From contig CALLJT010000023.1 in assembly GCA_938050265.1 (NCBI GenBank), positions 1 through 22,433 on the forward strand: a DNA stretch of 22,433 bases. The letters are read 5' to 3'. Position numbers and translations under genes: made by a program. Origin of the DNA: Candidatus Saccharimonadia bacterium. GTDB lineage: Bacteria > Patescibacteriota > Saccharimonadia > Saccharimonadales > SZUA-47. The stretch's first letter is position 1; every line of letters starts with the position of its first letter. This document shows, in pieces, positions 7,201-15,127 of this stretch. The notes below the pieces were generated by a model. It was not told where the DNA came from, did no database searches, and saw only the letters and a list, made by a program, of their open reading frames with translations.

Positions 7201-8268
7201 CTATTTCTTTTTGTATCTCGTACTTCTGCCAGAGCCAATACGTTCGATTTTCTTCAGGGATAGCAATCGCTCTACAGCCTGACGGATCGATGGTCTCACT
7301 ACATCCGTGCCTTGTACAATATCTTTAATCGAAACGGCTTGGTTACTGGAGATGTAGTGCCATACAGCTAACTGATTAGGCGATAGCAGTTTGTCAATCG
7401 CTTCATCGCTTAAAAGCTCCAACGCTCGCTCTGTTTGTGTTTCAAACAGCGTCAGAAAGAATCTCGTCCAGTCTTCTATTGACTCAGTATCTGAGCCGAA
7501 GGTCTTCTGGCTTCGCCGTAATGCTACGTAGTAATCTGACTTGTTATCTTCAACGAGTTTTTCGTGTGATATGTATGGAGTGTACTCATATCCTGCTTGC
7601 AACAATAGCAGGTTAGTCAATATACGAGACAATCTACCGTTGCCATCAAGAAATGGGTGAATTTTCAGGAAGTCCACAATAAAACACGCTATTGTTATGA
7701 GCGGATGATAATTTTTGTTTTTTATAGCCTCATCAAACCATATAAACAGTTCCTGCATTTCTTTGGCAGCTAGGTGCATGGGCGTTGTTTCGAAAATAGT
7801 CTCAACAACATTACCCTCTCGATCAGTTGCCTCAACCCTATTCTCCAAGGCCTTATACTGCCCACGGTGCCGAACGTCCTTATCTGAATATTTTAAGATC
7901 TGGGAATGAAACTGTTTGACGATATTTTCAGAGAATTTTACATTATCATATTCTTCGAACACAAAACTAAGCAACTCATAGTATCCGCGCACCTCTTGAG
8001 TATCGCGGTCGTTCATCTTTTGAGCTGTCAGCCCCTGCATAAGCTTTTCAACTTCTTCGTCTGAAAGAGATGAACCTTCGATACGAGTAGAAGCACCAGT
8101 AGACGTGATAAGCACTGACCGCTTTAACCTGCCTAGCACTTGAGGATTAAGTTTGGCTCCAGCTATCCATTGACCTTGAAGTTTGTCTATTTTCGCAACC
8201 TTCAAGACGACGTCTTGTGGTAAAGACAGGATGCGCTTATCGAACTTGGTTAATTGGTTATATTTCAT
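7201..8268 (-). CDS. Fic-domain AMP-transferase with N-terminal inhibitory motif and C-terminal winged helix
   Basis: A 355-residue Fic protein, which would transfer AMP from ATP to hydroxyl groups of a target protein. The catalytic motif HPFLDGNGRLSR is complete at 204-215. The inhibitory motif (S/T)xxxE(G/N) is present as STRIEG at 60-65, which makes this a class II, self-inhibited Fic protein. Residues from about 286 form a winged helix-turn-helix (LSPNQLAVWHYI, then VSIKDIVQG and RPSIRQAVERLLSLKKIERIG), so it may bind DNA, perhaps its own promoter. I chose ATG 8268. A TTG at 8304 has a GGAG site 8 bases before it and would add 12 residues, but those codons would be made of the phased repeats described separately. 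The target is unknown. Confidence 0.88.
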   Translation of the reverse strand: MKYNQLTKFDKRILSLPQDVVLKVAKIDKLQGQWIAGAKLNPQVLGRLKRSVLITSTGASTRIEGSSLSDEEVEKLMQGLTAQKMNDRDTQEVRGYYELLSFVFEEYDNVKFSENIVKQFHSQILKYSDKDVRHRGQYKALENRVEATDREGNVVETIFETTPMHLAAKEMQELFIWFDEAIKNKNYHPLITIACFIVDFLKIHPFLDGNGRLSRILTNLLLLQAGYEYTPYISHEKLVEDNKSDYYVALRRSQKTFGSDTESIEDWTRFFLTLFETQTERALELLSDEAIDKLLSPNQLAVWHYISSNQAVSIKDIVQGTDVVRPSIRQAVERLLSLKKIERIGSGRSTRYKKK

Positions 8269-8295
8269 ATATCCGATTATATCCGAAAGTATCCA
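8269..8295 (-). promoter_or_regulatory. Three phased CGGAT repeats upstream of the Fic gene (candidate operator)
   Basis: On the plus strand, atccg at 8271-8275, atccg at 8281-8285 and atcca at 8291-8295 recur with an exact 10-base period, immediately upstream of ATG 8268. Repeats one helical turn apart present the same face of the DNA and suit cooperative binding, for instance by the winged helix of the Fic protein. Confidence 0.5.
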
Positions 8296-8357
8296 AATAA
8301 TCAATTGTCATTCTCCCACGTTTCCGAATACCACCCTCGAACGCTTCTTGTATCTGC

Positions 8358-8831
8358 CTAGCGTCTTTGCGTAGACTCTGGGTGGCATCCTGAGTCTACT
8401 TTTTGCTTCACGTACACAACACCCACACCAATAGCAGCCCCTAAGACACCGTGCGCAAGATCTATCGTATCAGCTGTGGTCGACGACCCAACCAGGCTCA
8501 GACCGCCACGAGTCTCGAACAAGACGTTCATAGTTATCATCAGTATGAACGCTGCAGATTTTGCGATCAGCAGGCCAAGACTCCGGTTGACGCCAGTCAG
8601 GTGGATGAGCTTTGCTATCAATATGGTTGCGTAGTAAGCAATGGTAATTGATACGACCAGGTTGCTTACGTGGTCAAATATATCGAACGGTTCAGGTAGT
8701 ATGTCACGAAAATTTGCTCCGAAAGGCAGTAAGTTCGCGACAAATATAGCGGTTAAGACGAAGATCACATTATCTACGACTTTGGCGTTCCGTTTTGCGT
8801 ATGGGTCGGTGTTGACATAACTTGAAAGCAT
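8358..8831 (-). CDS. Four-helix membrane protein, unrecognised (VanZ/DUF2238-like ending)
   Basis: A 157-residue hydrophobic protein with about four membrane helices (IFVLTAIFVANLLPFGA; VVSITIAYYATILIAKLI; LIAKSAAFILMITMNVLF; AHGVLGAAIGVGVVYV). The last helix is preceded by TIDLAHGVLGA, which resembles the conserved D..hN.lGA of VanZ and DUF2238 proteins, but I cannot assign it. I use ATG 8831; a TTG three codons upstream is also open. No clear ribosome site. The last few residues (CHPESTQRR) coincide with an 8-bp-arm hairpin at 8371-8399, so the true C-terminus may differ or the hairpin may be a terminator reached before the stop. Confidence 0.6.
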   Translation of the reverse strand: MLSSYVNTDPYAKRNAKVVDNVIFVLTAIFVANLLPFGANFRDILPEPFDIFDHVSNLVVSITIAYYATILIAKLIHLTGVNRSLGLLIAKSAAFILMITMNVLFETRGGLSLVGSSTTADTIDLAHGVLGAAIGVGVVYVKQKVDSGCHPESTQRR

Positions 8832-8956
8832 ATAGCCCAATAGTACAGTACGAACCGTGAACTTGCGCTATCACGCTCACGTTAAACTCTAGCTATAGCT
8901 AAAAGCATCGCTGTCGCGCCTTCAGCTAACCAGGCCATGCCGGGGCCAACTCACTA

Positions 8957-11900
8957 CTACTTACTTGTAGCTTCTTTTCCTCTGCCTTTTATGTACCATG
9001 CTGCAGTGCTGACCAGGGCGCCCACTAGCATAACTGGTGCGATCGATTGTCCTGTTTCTGACAAAGGTTCGGCTACAGCTGACTGCACTTCTACTGCAGG
9101 TCCTGCCGGGTCGTTGATGACGCCATCGGCCACCCCGTCTTCATCGGTCAATGGGTCTCCATCCGTGATGGTGTAGCTTACGGTTGTGACAGTGTCGCCA
9201 CTGCGTGGACCGGAAGTAAATGTGTGGCTGCCAAACGTGACGAGCGATGTGATGTCAGCGTATGCTGTGCCAGTGCCGTCGTATTTACGGAATACCCAGT
9301 CATCTGTCTGTGTGCCGTAGTCTTGCGCATAGTAGAACGTTACATCAGTGCTCAGCCCTGGACTCGGACATTGTACTTGGAAGTCTACGAGGCCAACAGG
9401 ATAATCATAGTTCGCGTCCTGTACGGCGAGCGAGGACTCATCAAAGGCTACGTTTTCAGTAATGAATGTACATCCTCCAGTTGCCTCAACTGTGGTGTAG
9501 TCACCGGTAGCTGGGTTCAAAACCCCAGAAACAGACTGCTGAGCACTGTCAGGTGTACCATCGCCGTTGCCGTCGCCACCGTTTGTACCGGCGTCTTCTG
9601 AGCTATCCCTGCTCCCATCGTTATCTGTGTCGTCAACGTCTGTGACTGTCACTTCTACGTCTTGGCTTGCGAGACTGCTAAACACGTCGTTCGAAAGAAC
9701 CGGGTCGATCGCCACAGTGATCGTTGACGCACCATCCACGAGACTACTACTATTTGCGACGCCAGTTACGGTTACTGTTTGTCCGACGTTCCAGTCGGTA
9801 GGCGTAAACGTAAGTGTACTCGGGGATATCGTAGCGTCAGTCGTTGATGAGCTACCGAGGTTGATTTTTACAGCAGTCAGAGGTTCGCCGTCTAGCACTA
9901 CCGTGAACGTGTCTGTGCCTGCGTTTTCGTCAACTGTTATAGCTGCTTGGGAAACAGTAAATCCTGCGACTTCGTCGTCGGTCGTGGTTGCGCTTGCTGT
10001 TTGCCCACTTACACTGAGATAGTTTGCATCTGAAGACGCGTTTATTGTCACCTGAACGTCGTAGTCAACACTGCCATCTGTCACAGCGTCGTCCTGCCCA
10101 GTAACAGTAACTGTTTGAGGAGCGTTCCAGTTTGCACTCGTGAATGTCAACTGAGCCGGAGTGACCGCGCCCTCGGCTACGTTACTTGACGCAACATCTA
10201 TGACGACATCAGTAATTGGCTGAGTATTGAGAGTTACCATGAAATCGTCAGTGGTGCCTGTCTCTGACACGACAGTGTCGCCATCTGATGCAACAATTTC
10301 GAACCCGGGTATGTCGTTGTCTGTGTTGCTGATGCTTGGATCAGACACGTCTGAGCCGACCAGGTTGTCATGGCCGGCATCGGTGCTTGTTGGGTCACCC
10401 GTGACAATGCTGTACACGACTGTTCCATCAGCCAAGATGTCGTCGACGCCAGTCACAATCACTTCGTTTGCGGCAGGGTTGTTCCAGTTGGCATTTAGGA
10501 TGGTTATTTCAGTTACTGCGAGCGTACCTTCTGCGGTATTGGAACTTGATAGCGGGATCGTAACGTCTGCACCTGCAAGTGGCTGTGTCAGAAGTTCGAA
10601 CTGGACAGTTGCTGTACCCCCGGATTCGCTTGTCTCTGCGTCAACTACAGTAACACTGACTCCTGGAGGGTCGTTGTTTTCGTTTTCCATGGCAACGTCG
10701 TCTATTTCTGATCCGTCGAAGGCACCGTAGATAGTGTCAGTAGAAGTAACGTTGCCAGTGACGATGTTATAGGCGACTGAGCCATCACCCACTGGAGGAG
10801 TGTCGTCCACACCAGTAACCGTGACTGTTTGAGGTGTGTTCCAATTTACTGATGTGAAGGTGACAGACGCTTGGACTGAGCCTTCGTTGGTATCACTAGA
10901 AGACAATGCCACAGTGACATCAGCAGACGGCTTCGAGTTCATGACAATCGTAAACGATCCAGTGCCGCCAGATTCTGTAGTGATGCTGTCCACGACAGAT
11001 ACATCAAATCCGGCAACTGCCACGACGAGTTTGAGTGTATGTGTTCCTGTGTCCTGTATAAGGTAGGCTGCGTTGCCTGTGTTGTTCACGCCCATCACCG
11101 CATTCCCTAGAAGGAGTGTTGAAGTAATCAGGTCGTACGTCCCGACAGCCAACGGTTCCATGACATCAACTGTCATGCCGCTCAGTGTCACTGAGCCAGC
11201 TACGTCAACGACAGAGACTGCATTTGTCCCGTTCGTATTCACTTCTAGTTTGGAAGAAGCATCAGTAAAAGTCAGACTCCCAACGTTCAATGTACCTGTG
11301 TCACCCAGACCAGTGCCTCCGCGGATAGAGCCGTCGGCAACCATTACGCTTGAGCTGACAGCAGATCCTACGCCGCCGTATACACCTGGAGTATTGACGG
11401 TCGTTGTGCCGGAATTTGTTTGTGTGCCGTTAACATTCAGCGCTCCGTCATTAACGGTAGTTGTACCAGGATAGCCGTGTGCGGTTGTAAGGTTGAAGGC
11501 GTCGCCGCCCGCTTTAACAATATCGCCCGTCCCAGAAAACACTCCTGTGATACGCCCTTCACCGGACTGTGTGTCGAGTGTTAGAGTGCCGTTATTAGTG
11601 ATGTTAACCTGCATATTAATACTATATGTGCCACTTGTGGTATTACCAACGATAGACACGTCTGTGTCAAAGGTCTTAGCAGCTCCATTGGTGAATCGTA
11701 CGCCGTCGTTTGAATCTGCAGTTCCGTTTATCTGAATACCGCCAGCGGCGTCATAGGTTCCAGTATTTCTAATATTCACACCAGGAACTGTTCCGTTCGC
11801 TGTTCCGTTGAGTATCACACCACCAGAGCCAGTAATGTTGGCTTGGCGCAGTTCTATCGCACCGAGGCTTGTGTGATTACCTTCAGAGACTCCGCTAATA

Positions 11901-12766
11901 GTGAGCGTACCGTTGTCGATGGTTGTTGTACCTGAAGCGTTTTCAAAGTATGTTCCCATTGCCCATGTGTTTCCAGCGTTAGTCGAGATTCCGTTTAACG
12001 TGTGGTCACCATCAAAGGTGTTGGCTGCCCCTCTGACGTACATTCCAGCCTTGGCGCCAGCAAGATTTGTTGTGCCGGTAACGGTAGCTGCGCCCCCAAC
12101 AGTTGACGTGACATTGTTGCTAAACGTAATACCATGAGATCGCTCGGCAGTTCCATCAATATTCAAATCATTGGTAGCGTTAAAGGTCACCGTGTTGTTG
12201 AACTGCACACCGGCATTACCAGTACTGAGTGCGGTTGTTCCGTCAATATCTATGTTGTTAGCTGTTAAATTAGAGACACCTGCAACATAGACTGCTGCGT
12301 TTGTTCCGGCAGTATCACCTTGTATGATTAGATCGCCCGCTGCGTTGTAGTTGGCTTGGCTTTGATGGTACACCCCCAGCACACTTCCAGTTCCGGTTGC
12401 TGTTCCAGTCCGGGCTACATTTCCTCCAACAGTTGAGTTAACGATATTAATAAAGTGGATAGAATGACCATTAACACTGCTCCCTGTCATGGTTGAATTA
12501 CCGGTGATATTTTCTGTATACACGCCGTCTACTCGTATCGCAAGTCCTGATCCACTCGCCGTTCCCGTCCAGGTTTGATCTCCTCCAACAGTAGTTGTAG
12601 GTGTTCTGTCAAAAATAATTCCAGCACCTGCAACGCCTGTTCCGTTCATTACGAAGTTGCCATCTATATCAAACACTGGGTCAAATTCCCAGTAAATACC
12701 GCTGCTACCAGTAGCATTAATGTCTAAGTTGCCTGATATATCAAAGGTAGAGTGGTGCCTCGTCAC
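8957..12766 (-). CDS. Giant surface adhesin, main part (beta-helix, Calx-beta-like repeats, choice-of-anchor U, sorting signal)
   Basis: This 1,269-codon frame has no secretion signal of its own and continues the upstream frame at 12763-13884 after a one-base shift, so it is almost certainly the body of one protein. Residues 1-413 are short Gly/Asn/Thr-rich beta-helix repeats. 414-450 is a beta-strand repeat of the autotransporter-associated type (GYPGTTTVNDGALNVNG). About 582-1042 are four Calx-beta-like units of 108-120 residues with the recurring NWN.PQTVTVTG signature. 1043-1075 is Asp/Gly-rich and probably binds calcium (DTDNDGSRDSSEDAG). About 1076-1225 matches choice-of-anchor U domains (YPVGLVDFQV, WVFRKYDGTG, GVINDPAGPA). 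It ends with LSETG at 1235-1239, a hydrophobic stretch and a basic tail, like a sortase substrate. The apparent GTG start at 12766 lacks a good ribosome site. Probable role: attachment to a host cell or surface. Confidence 0.85.
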   Translation of the reverse strand: MTRHHSTFDISGNLDINATGSSGIYWEFDPVFDIDGNFVMNGTGVAGAGIIFDRTPTTTVGGDQTWTGTASGSGLAIRVDGVYTENITGNSTMTGSSVNGHSIHFINIVNSTVGGNVARTGTATGTGSVLGVYHQSQANYNAAGDLIIQGDTAGTNAAVYVAGVSNLTANNIDIDGTTALSTGNAGVQFNNTVTFNATNDLNIDGTAERSHGITFSNNVTSTVGGAATVTGTTNLAGAKAGMYVRGAANTFDGDHTLNGISTNAGNTWAMGTYFENASGTTTIDNGTLTISGVSEGNHTSLGAIELRQANITGSGGVILNGTANGTVPGVNIRNTGTYDAAGGIQINGTADSNDGVRFTNGAAKTFDTDVSIVGNTTSGTYSINMQVNITNNGTLTLDTQSGEGRITGVFSGTGDIVKAGGDAFNLTTAHGYPGTTTVNDGALNVNGTQTNSGTTTVNTPGVYGGVGSAVSSSVMVADGSIRGGTGLGDTGTLNVGSLTFTDASSKLEVNTNGTNAVSVVDVAGSVTLSGMTVDVMEPLAVGTYDLITSTLLLGNAVMGVNNTGNAAYLIQDTGTHTLKLVVAVAGFDVSVVDSITTESGGTGSFTIVMNSKPSADVTVALSSSDTNEGSVQASVTFTSVNWNTPQTVTVTGVDDTPPVGDGSVAYNIVTGNVTSTDTIYGAFDGSEIDDVAMENENNDPPGVSVTVVDAETSESGGTATVQFELLTQPLAGADVTIPLSSSNTAEGTLAVTEITILNANWNNPAANEVIVTGVDDILADGTVVYSIVTGDPTSTDAGHDNLVGSDVSDPSISNTDNDIPGFEIVASDGDTVVSETGTTDDFMVTLNTQPITDVVIDVASSNVAEGAVTPAQLTFTSANWNAPQTVTVTGQDDAVTDGSVDYDVQVTINASSDANYLSVSGQTASATTTDDEVAGFTVSQAAITVDENAGTDTFTVVLDGEPLTAVKINLGSSSTTDATISPSTLTFTPTDWNVGQTVTVTGVANSSSLVDGASTITVAIDPVLSNDVFSSLASQDVEVTVTDVDDTDNDGSRDSSEDAGTNGGDGNGDGTPDSAQQSVSGVLNPATGDYTTVEATGGCTFITENVAFDESSLAVQDANYDYPVGLVDFQVQCPSPGLSTDVTFYYAQDYGTQTDDWVFRKYDGTGTAYADITSLVTFGSHTFTSGPRSGDTVTTVSYTITDGDPLTDEDGVADGVINDPAGPAVEVQSAVAEPLSETGQSIAPVMLVGALVSTAAWYIKGRGKEATSK

Positions 12767-13884
12767 AATCCCCCAGTTAACATCGTTGTTGCTGACCCCG
12801 TCATGGTTGCGTTATTGGCAACAACACTGACGTCTCCATTGACGCTGGTATTCGCAGAGATACCCCGTGGCCCTGTCCCAGAAATAGTCACATCCCCACC
12901 GCTTGTATTTACGTTATTTCTCCTCACAAAAAATACACCGGCCGTGTTAGAGTCTACGTTCCCGGTAGCAAGGCTTGGCTGATCGCCTGTCAGGGTAATT
13001 TCTTCAGTTGCGTTTATCGTTGTGCTGTCCATATATATGCCAGAACCATGCGCAGTTGTTGCAGAATCTCCGTCAAACACCAAAGCTCCGTGGGTACTGT
13101 CTATCGTTGCGTTCATGACGATTCCATATGACGTCCCAGTAGTGAAAATTGAATCTCCATCAAGAGTTATGTCGCCGTTCATTTGCATAGGTCCAGTTAT
13201 CTGAATTCCTCGCCCCGTAGTGTTGTTTGAAACACCGTTAATAATCCCCGAACCAGTCCCGACATCAATCGTGATATTGCTTGTCATCCTAATGGTTCCG
13301 AGGCTGCTTCCAGCTGCACTGTTAGCGTATATGTCGAGTGTTCCAGCCGTTGTAGCAATGTCGCGGTTCATAACTAAAACACCAGCATTATCAATATCTA
13401 TATCGCCAGATCCTGTGATTCCCGTAGCGTTCGGCACGACAGTCGAGAACGTAGTTGTGCCGCTTCGATCAATTTTAAACGTGTCGTTATTGACGACCGC
13501 TCCTGCGCCAACTGTTCCTGTAGTTCCGCCGTTTCCGACCTGCAGAGTACCTGAAGTCACTGTCGTAGTACCTGTGTACGTGTTATTGCCGGACAGAATA
13601 ACGGTTTTACCAGCTGCAATGTCAGAGTCTAGGCTAAACCCACCAGAAATCACACCAGATAGTTCGTAGTCAGTCGTGTCGCCCACGTCCTGAGTAATGG
13701 TTGCGTCTCCTGCAAGTATAATAGGGGAAGTATACGGAGTGGTTGAGATAGGAGTGACTGTGACCCCGTCGTCTATATACATGTCAGCGTGCGCTGTGCC
13801 AGGTAACGCTACTGCCCAGAAGCCGACTGCGAATAGTGCAAGCACACTCATTTTGATTGATATAGGTATTGCGAGATACTTCAT
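12763..13884 (-). CDS. Giant surface adhesin, N-terminal part (secretion signal and beta-helix), frame broken at a G run
   Basis: A 373-residue frame with a classical signal peptide: basic start, hydrophobic core, and cleavage after AHA at 31-33. A Gly/Thr/Asn-rich region follows. Residues 91-120 contain NNTYTGTTTVTSGTLQVG, a textbook autotransporter-associated beta-strand repeat. After that come irregular beta-helix repeats (ITLTG, VTISGTG, IDSTHGALVFDGD). The start ATG at 13884 follows AGGGGTG. The frame ends in LTGGL and a stop directly after five G, and the next frame picks up the same repeat style without a gap. Alone, this part would be secreted without an anchor. Several long plus-strand frames over both parts are composition artefacts. 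Confidence 0.85.
   Translation of the reverse strand: MKYLAIPISIKMSVLALFAVGFWAVALPGTAHADMYIDDGVTVTPISTTPYTSPIILAGDATITQDVGDTTDYELSGVISGGFSLDSDIAAGKTVILSGNNTYTGTTTVTSGTLQVGNGGTTGTVGAGAVVNNDTFKIDRSGTTTFSTVVPNATGITGSGDIDIDNAGVLVMNRDIATTAGTLDIYANSAAGSSLGTIRMTSNITIDVGTGSGIINGVSNNTTGRGIQITGPMQMNGDITLDGDSIFTTGTSYGIVMNATIDSTHGALVFDGDSATTAHGSGIYMDSTTINATEEITLTGDQPSLATGNVDSNTAGVFFVRRNNVNTSGGDVTISGTGPRGISANTSVNGDVSVVANNATMTGSATTMLTGGL
12770..12774 (-). other. Five-G run at the junction of the two adhesin frames
   Basis: On the coding strand the sequence is ACT GGG GGA TTG TGA. One extra G would read ACT GGG GGG ATT GTG ACG and fuse the two frames into one of about 1,642 codons. The position exactly where the frames meet makes this run the likely cause of the break. 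Confidence 0.8.
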
Positions 13885-14142
13885 TTCACCCCTTATATGT
13901 GTTCATAGACTCGTTCTAGTTCATGTCTGTTGACCAGTCGCCTACGCAGACGAATCTCCTTACGAAGAGATGTCTACATCAGCGTAGAGCGCGCTACCAA
14001 CATTGCTGCGCTATATTACCAGTATAGGCTGAGTTGCAACGTAACGCTAGTGCTTCACAGATTATTTATTGATTAATTATAGCGCTGCACACTCAGGCGA
14101 CCTGCGCAGGAGGCCCCATTGAGAATACGGAATTTTGAAATT

Positions 14143-15033
14143 CTACTGCTCTCTTTGATCACTGATGCTACTAAAAAAGTTCATGACTTCGACGCTTGCC
14201 TGTGGTTTTTTGTGCCAGATATTTAATATCCGCCAGTCGCCCCATACATGTTTATTGGTCGGATGCGTGATTGTTTTGACTGGCTCCGTGCCTTGATTGT
14301 TTTTTGTCCAGATTGCTTCCATAGCAGCGAAATCTCGCCACACAAAATCCGGATCAGTCGCGCCCGCTCCACCACTGAAAGGAACGATCACGTCTTTTTC
14401 TCCATGCATGAGGAGTATGGGTGTTGGTACCTTGGGCTGCAAGCTCTGCTCTGCTGTGCCGATGCTGCCGGATACGACTGCTGCACCTTTGAATATGTCG
14501 GGGTGATCAATAACCAGACGCTGCGACATGAACGCGCCGTTCGAGAAGCCCGCTACAAAAACAGTATCTGGATCTAGGTTATATTCGTCGACCAGTGAAC
14601 GCGTCAGTTCGGCTATAAAATCCGAATCATTAGCCTCACCGACCCAGCCGCTGCCGCAACAAAACCCAGCGTTCCAGCCTGGTTTTTCTTGATCGGTACG
14701 CGGTGGGAGCGCAGAAGGATAGACCACGATGTCGTCACTATTCGCTGCGTTATGCAAACCAGTGTAGTAGGCAAAACGCTTCGGGCTATCGCCGAATCCA
14801 TGTAGGCCAATAATCAGCTTGGTCGAGTCGGTCGTCGCCGCTGGCACACTCAGTAAATACTGGCGATCTACCCCGTCGTGGACAAACGTACGAGCACTGC
14901 TTAGTAGCAATCCCCTGTCACGCGGACTCAAAACAAGCATCGGTACTGCCAAAACGACAGCCAACAATGCAATTACTATAATCAAAACTTTTTGATGCCT
15001 TTTCTGATGATGATGCTTTTTACCACTGTTCAT
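14143..15033 (-). CDS. LpqC/PHB-depolymerase-type esterase, membrane-anchored
   Basis: A 296-residue alpha/beta hydrolase of the polyhydroxybutyrate depolymerase/feruloyl esterase group (COG3509-like). After a basic start, one hydrophobic segment at about 16-35 exports or anchors it. The oxyanion region is IIGLHGFGDS. The triad is visible: Ser164 in GFSNGAFMS, Asp214 in HGEKDVIVPF, His262 in NKHVWGDW. The pair Cys125-Cys126 in NAGFCCGSG is typical of this family. The frame is open upstream to 15177, but that part crosses the divergent gene and precedes the anchor, so I start at ATG 15033. The natural ester is unknown: host cell-wall or storage polymers are possible. It may be followed by the adhesin gene in the same direction, after 258 bases of AT-rich DNA. 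Confidence 0.83.
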   Translation of the reverse strand: MNSGKKHHHQKRHQKVLIIVIALLAVVLAVPMLVLSPRDRGLLLSSARTFVHDGVDRQYLLSVPAATTDSTKLIIGLHGFGDSPKRFAYYTGLHNAANSDDIVVYPSALPPRTDQEKPGWNAGFCCGSGWVGEANDSDFIAELTRSLVDEYNLDPDTVFVAGFSNGAFMSQRLVIDHPDIFKGAAVVSGSIGTAEQSLQPKVPTPILLMHGEKDVIVPFSGGAGATDPDFVWRDFAAMEAIWTKNNQGTEPVKTITHPTNKHVWGDWRILNIWHKKPQASVEVMNFFSSISDQREQ

Positions 15034-15071
15034 TACTATATCTATAGGTAAGTATACTACGAGCAAACCTA

Positions 15072-15125
15072 CTGTTGACCGTCTATTCGGTTGCAAAGAG
15101 CTAGAGCTTTCAATATAGTCAACAG
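15072..15125. promoter_or_regulatory. Spaced inverted repeat in the divergent promoter region
   Basis: The arms ctgttgac (15072-15079) and gtcaacag (15118-15125) are exact complements 38 bases apart, between the divergent esterase and coiled-coil protein genes. The right arm ends two bases before the start codon at 15128. This could be a paired operator; no regulator is assigned. Confidence 0.35.
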
Positions 15126-15127
15126 AC

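Noticed and set aside
12766..12782. Programmed -1 ribosomal frameshift at the adhesin junction
   Set aside because: The frame-zero codons ACT GGG GGA do not make a standard X XXY YYZ slippery site, and I see no obvious downstream hairpin. A missing base or slippage in the DNA is simpler.
8957..13884. True Gram-negative type V autotransporter
   Set aside because: There is no C-terminal beta-barrel; the protein ends in a sorting-type signal with a basic tail.
8937..13933. Many plus-strand open frames opposite the adhesin gene
   Set aside because: They come from the Thr/Val/Ser-rich repeat codons read backwards. They have no ribosome sites, no domains, and overlap a coding frame with signal peptide and clear domains.
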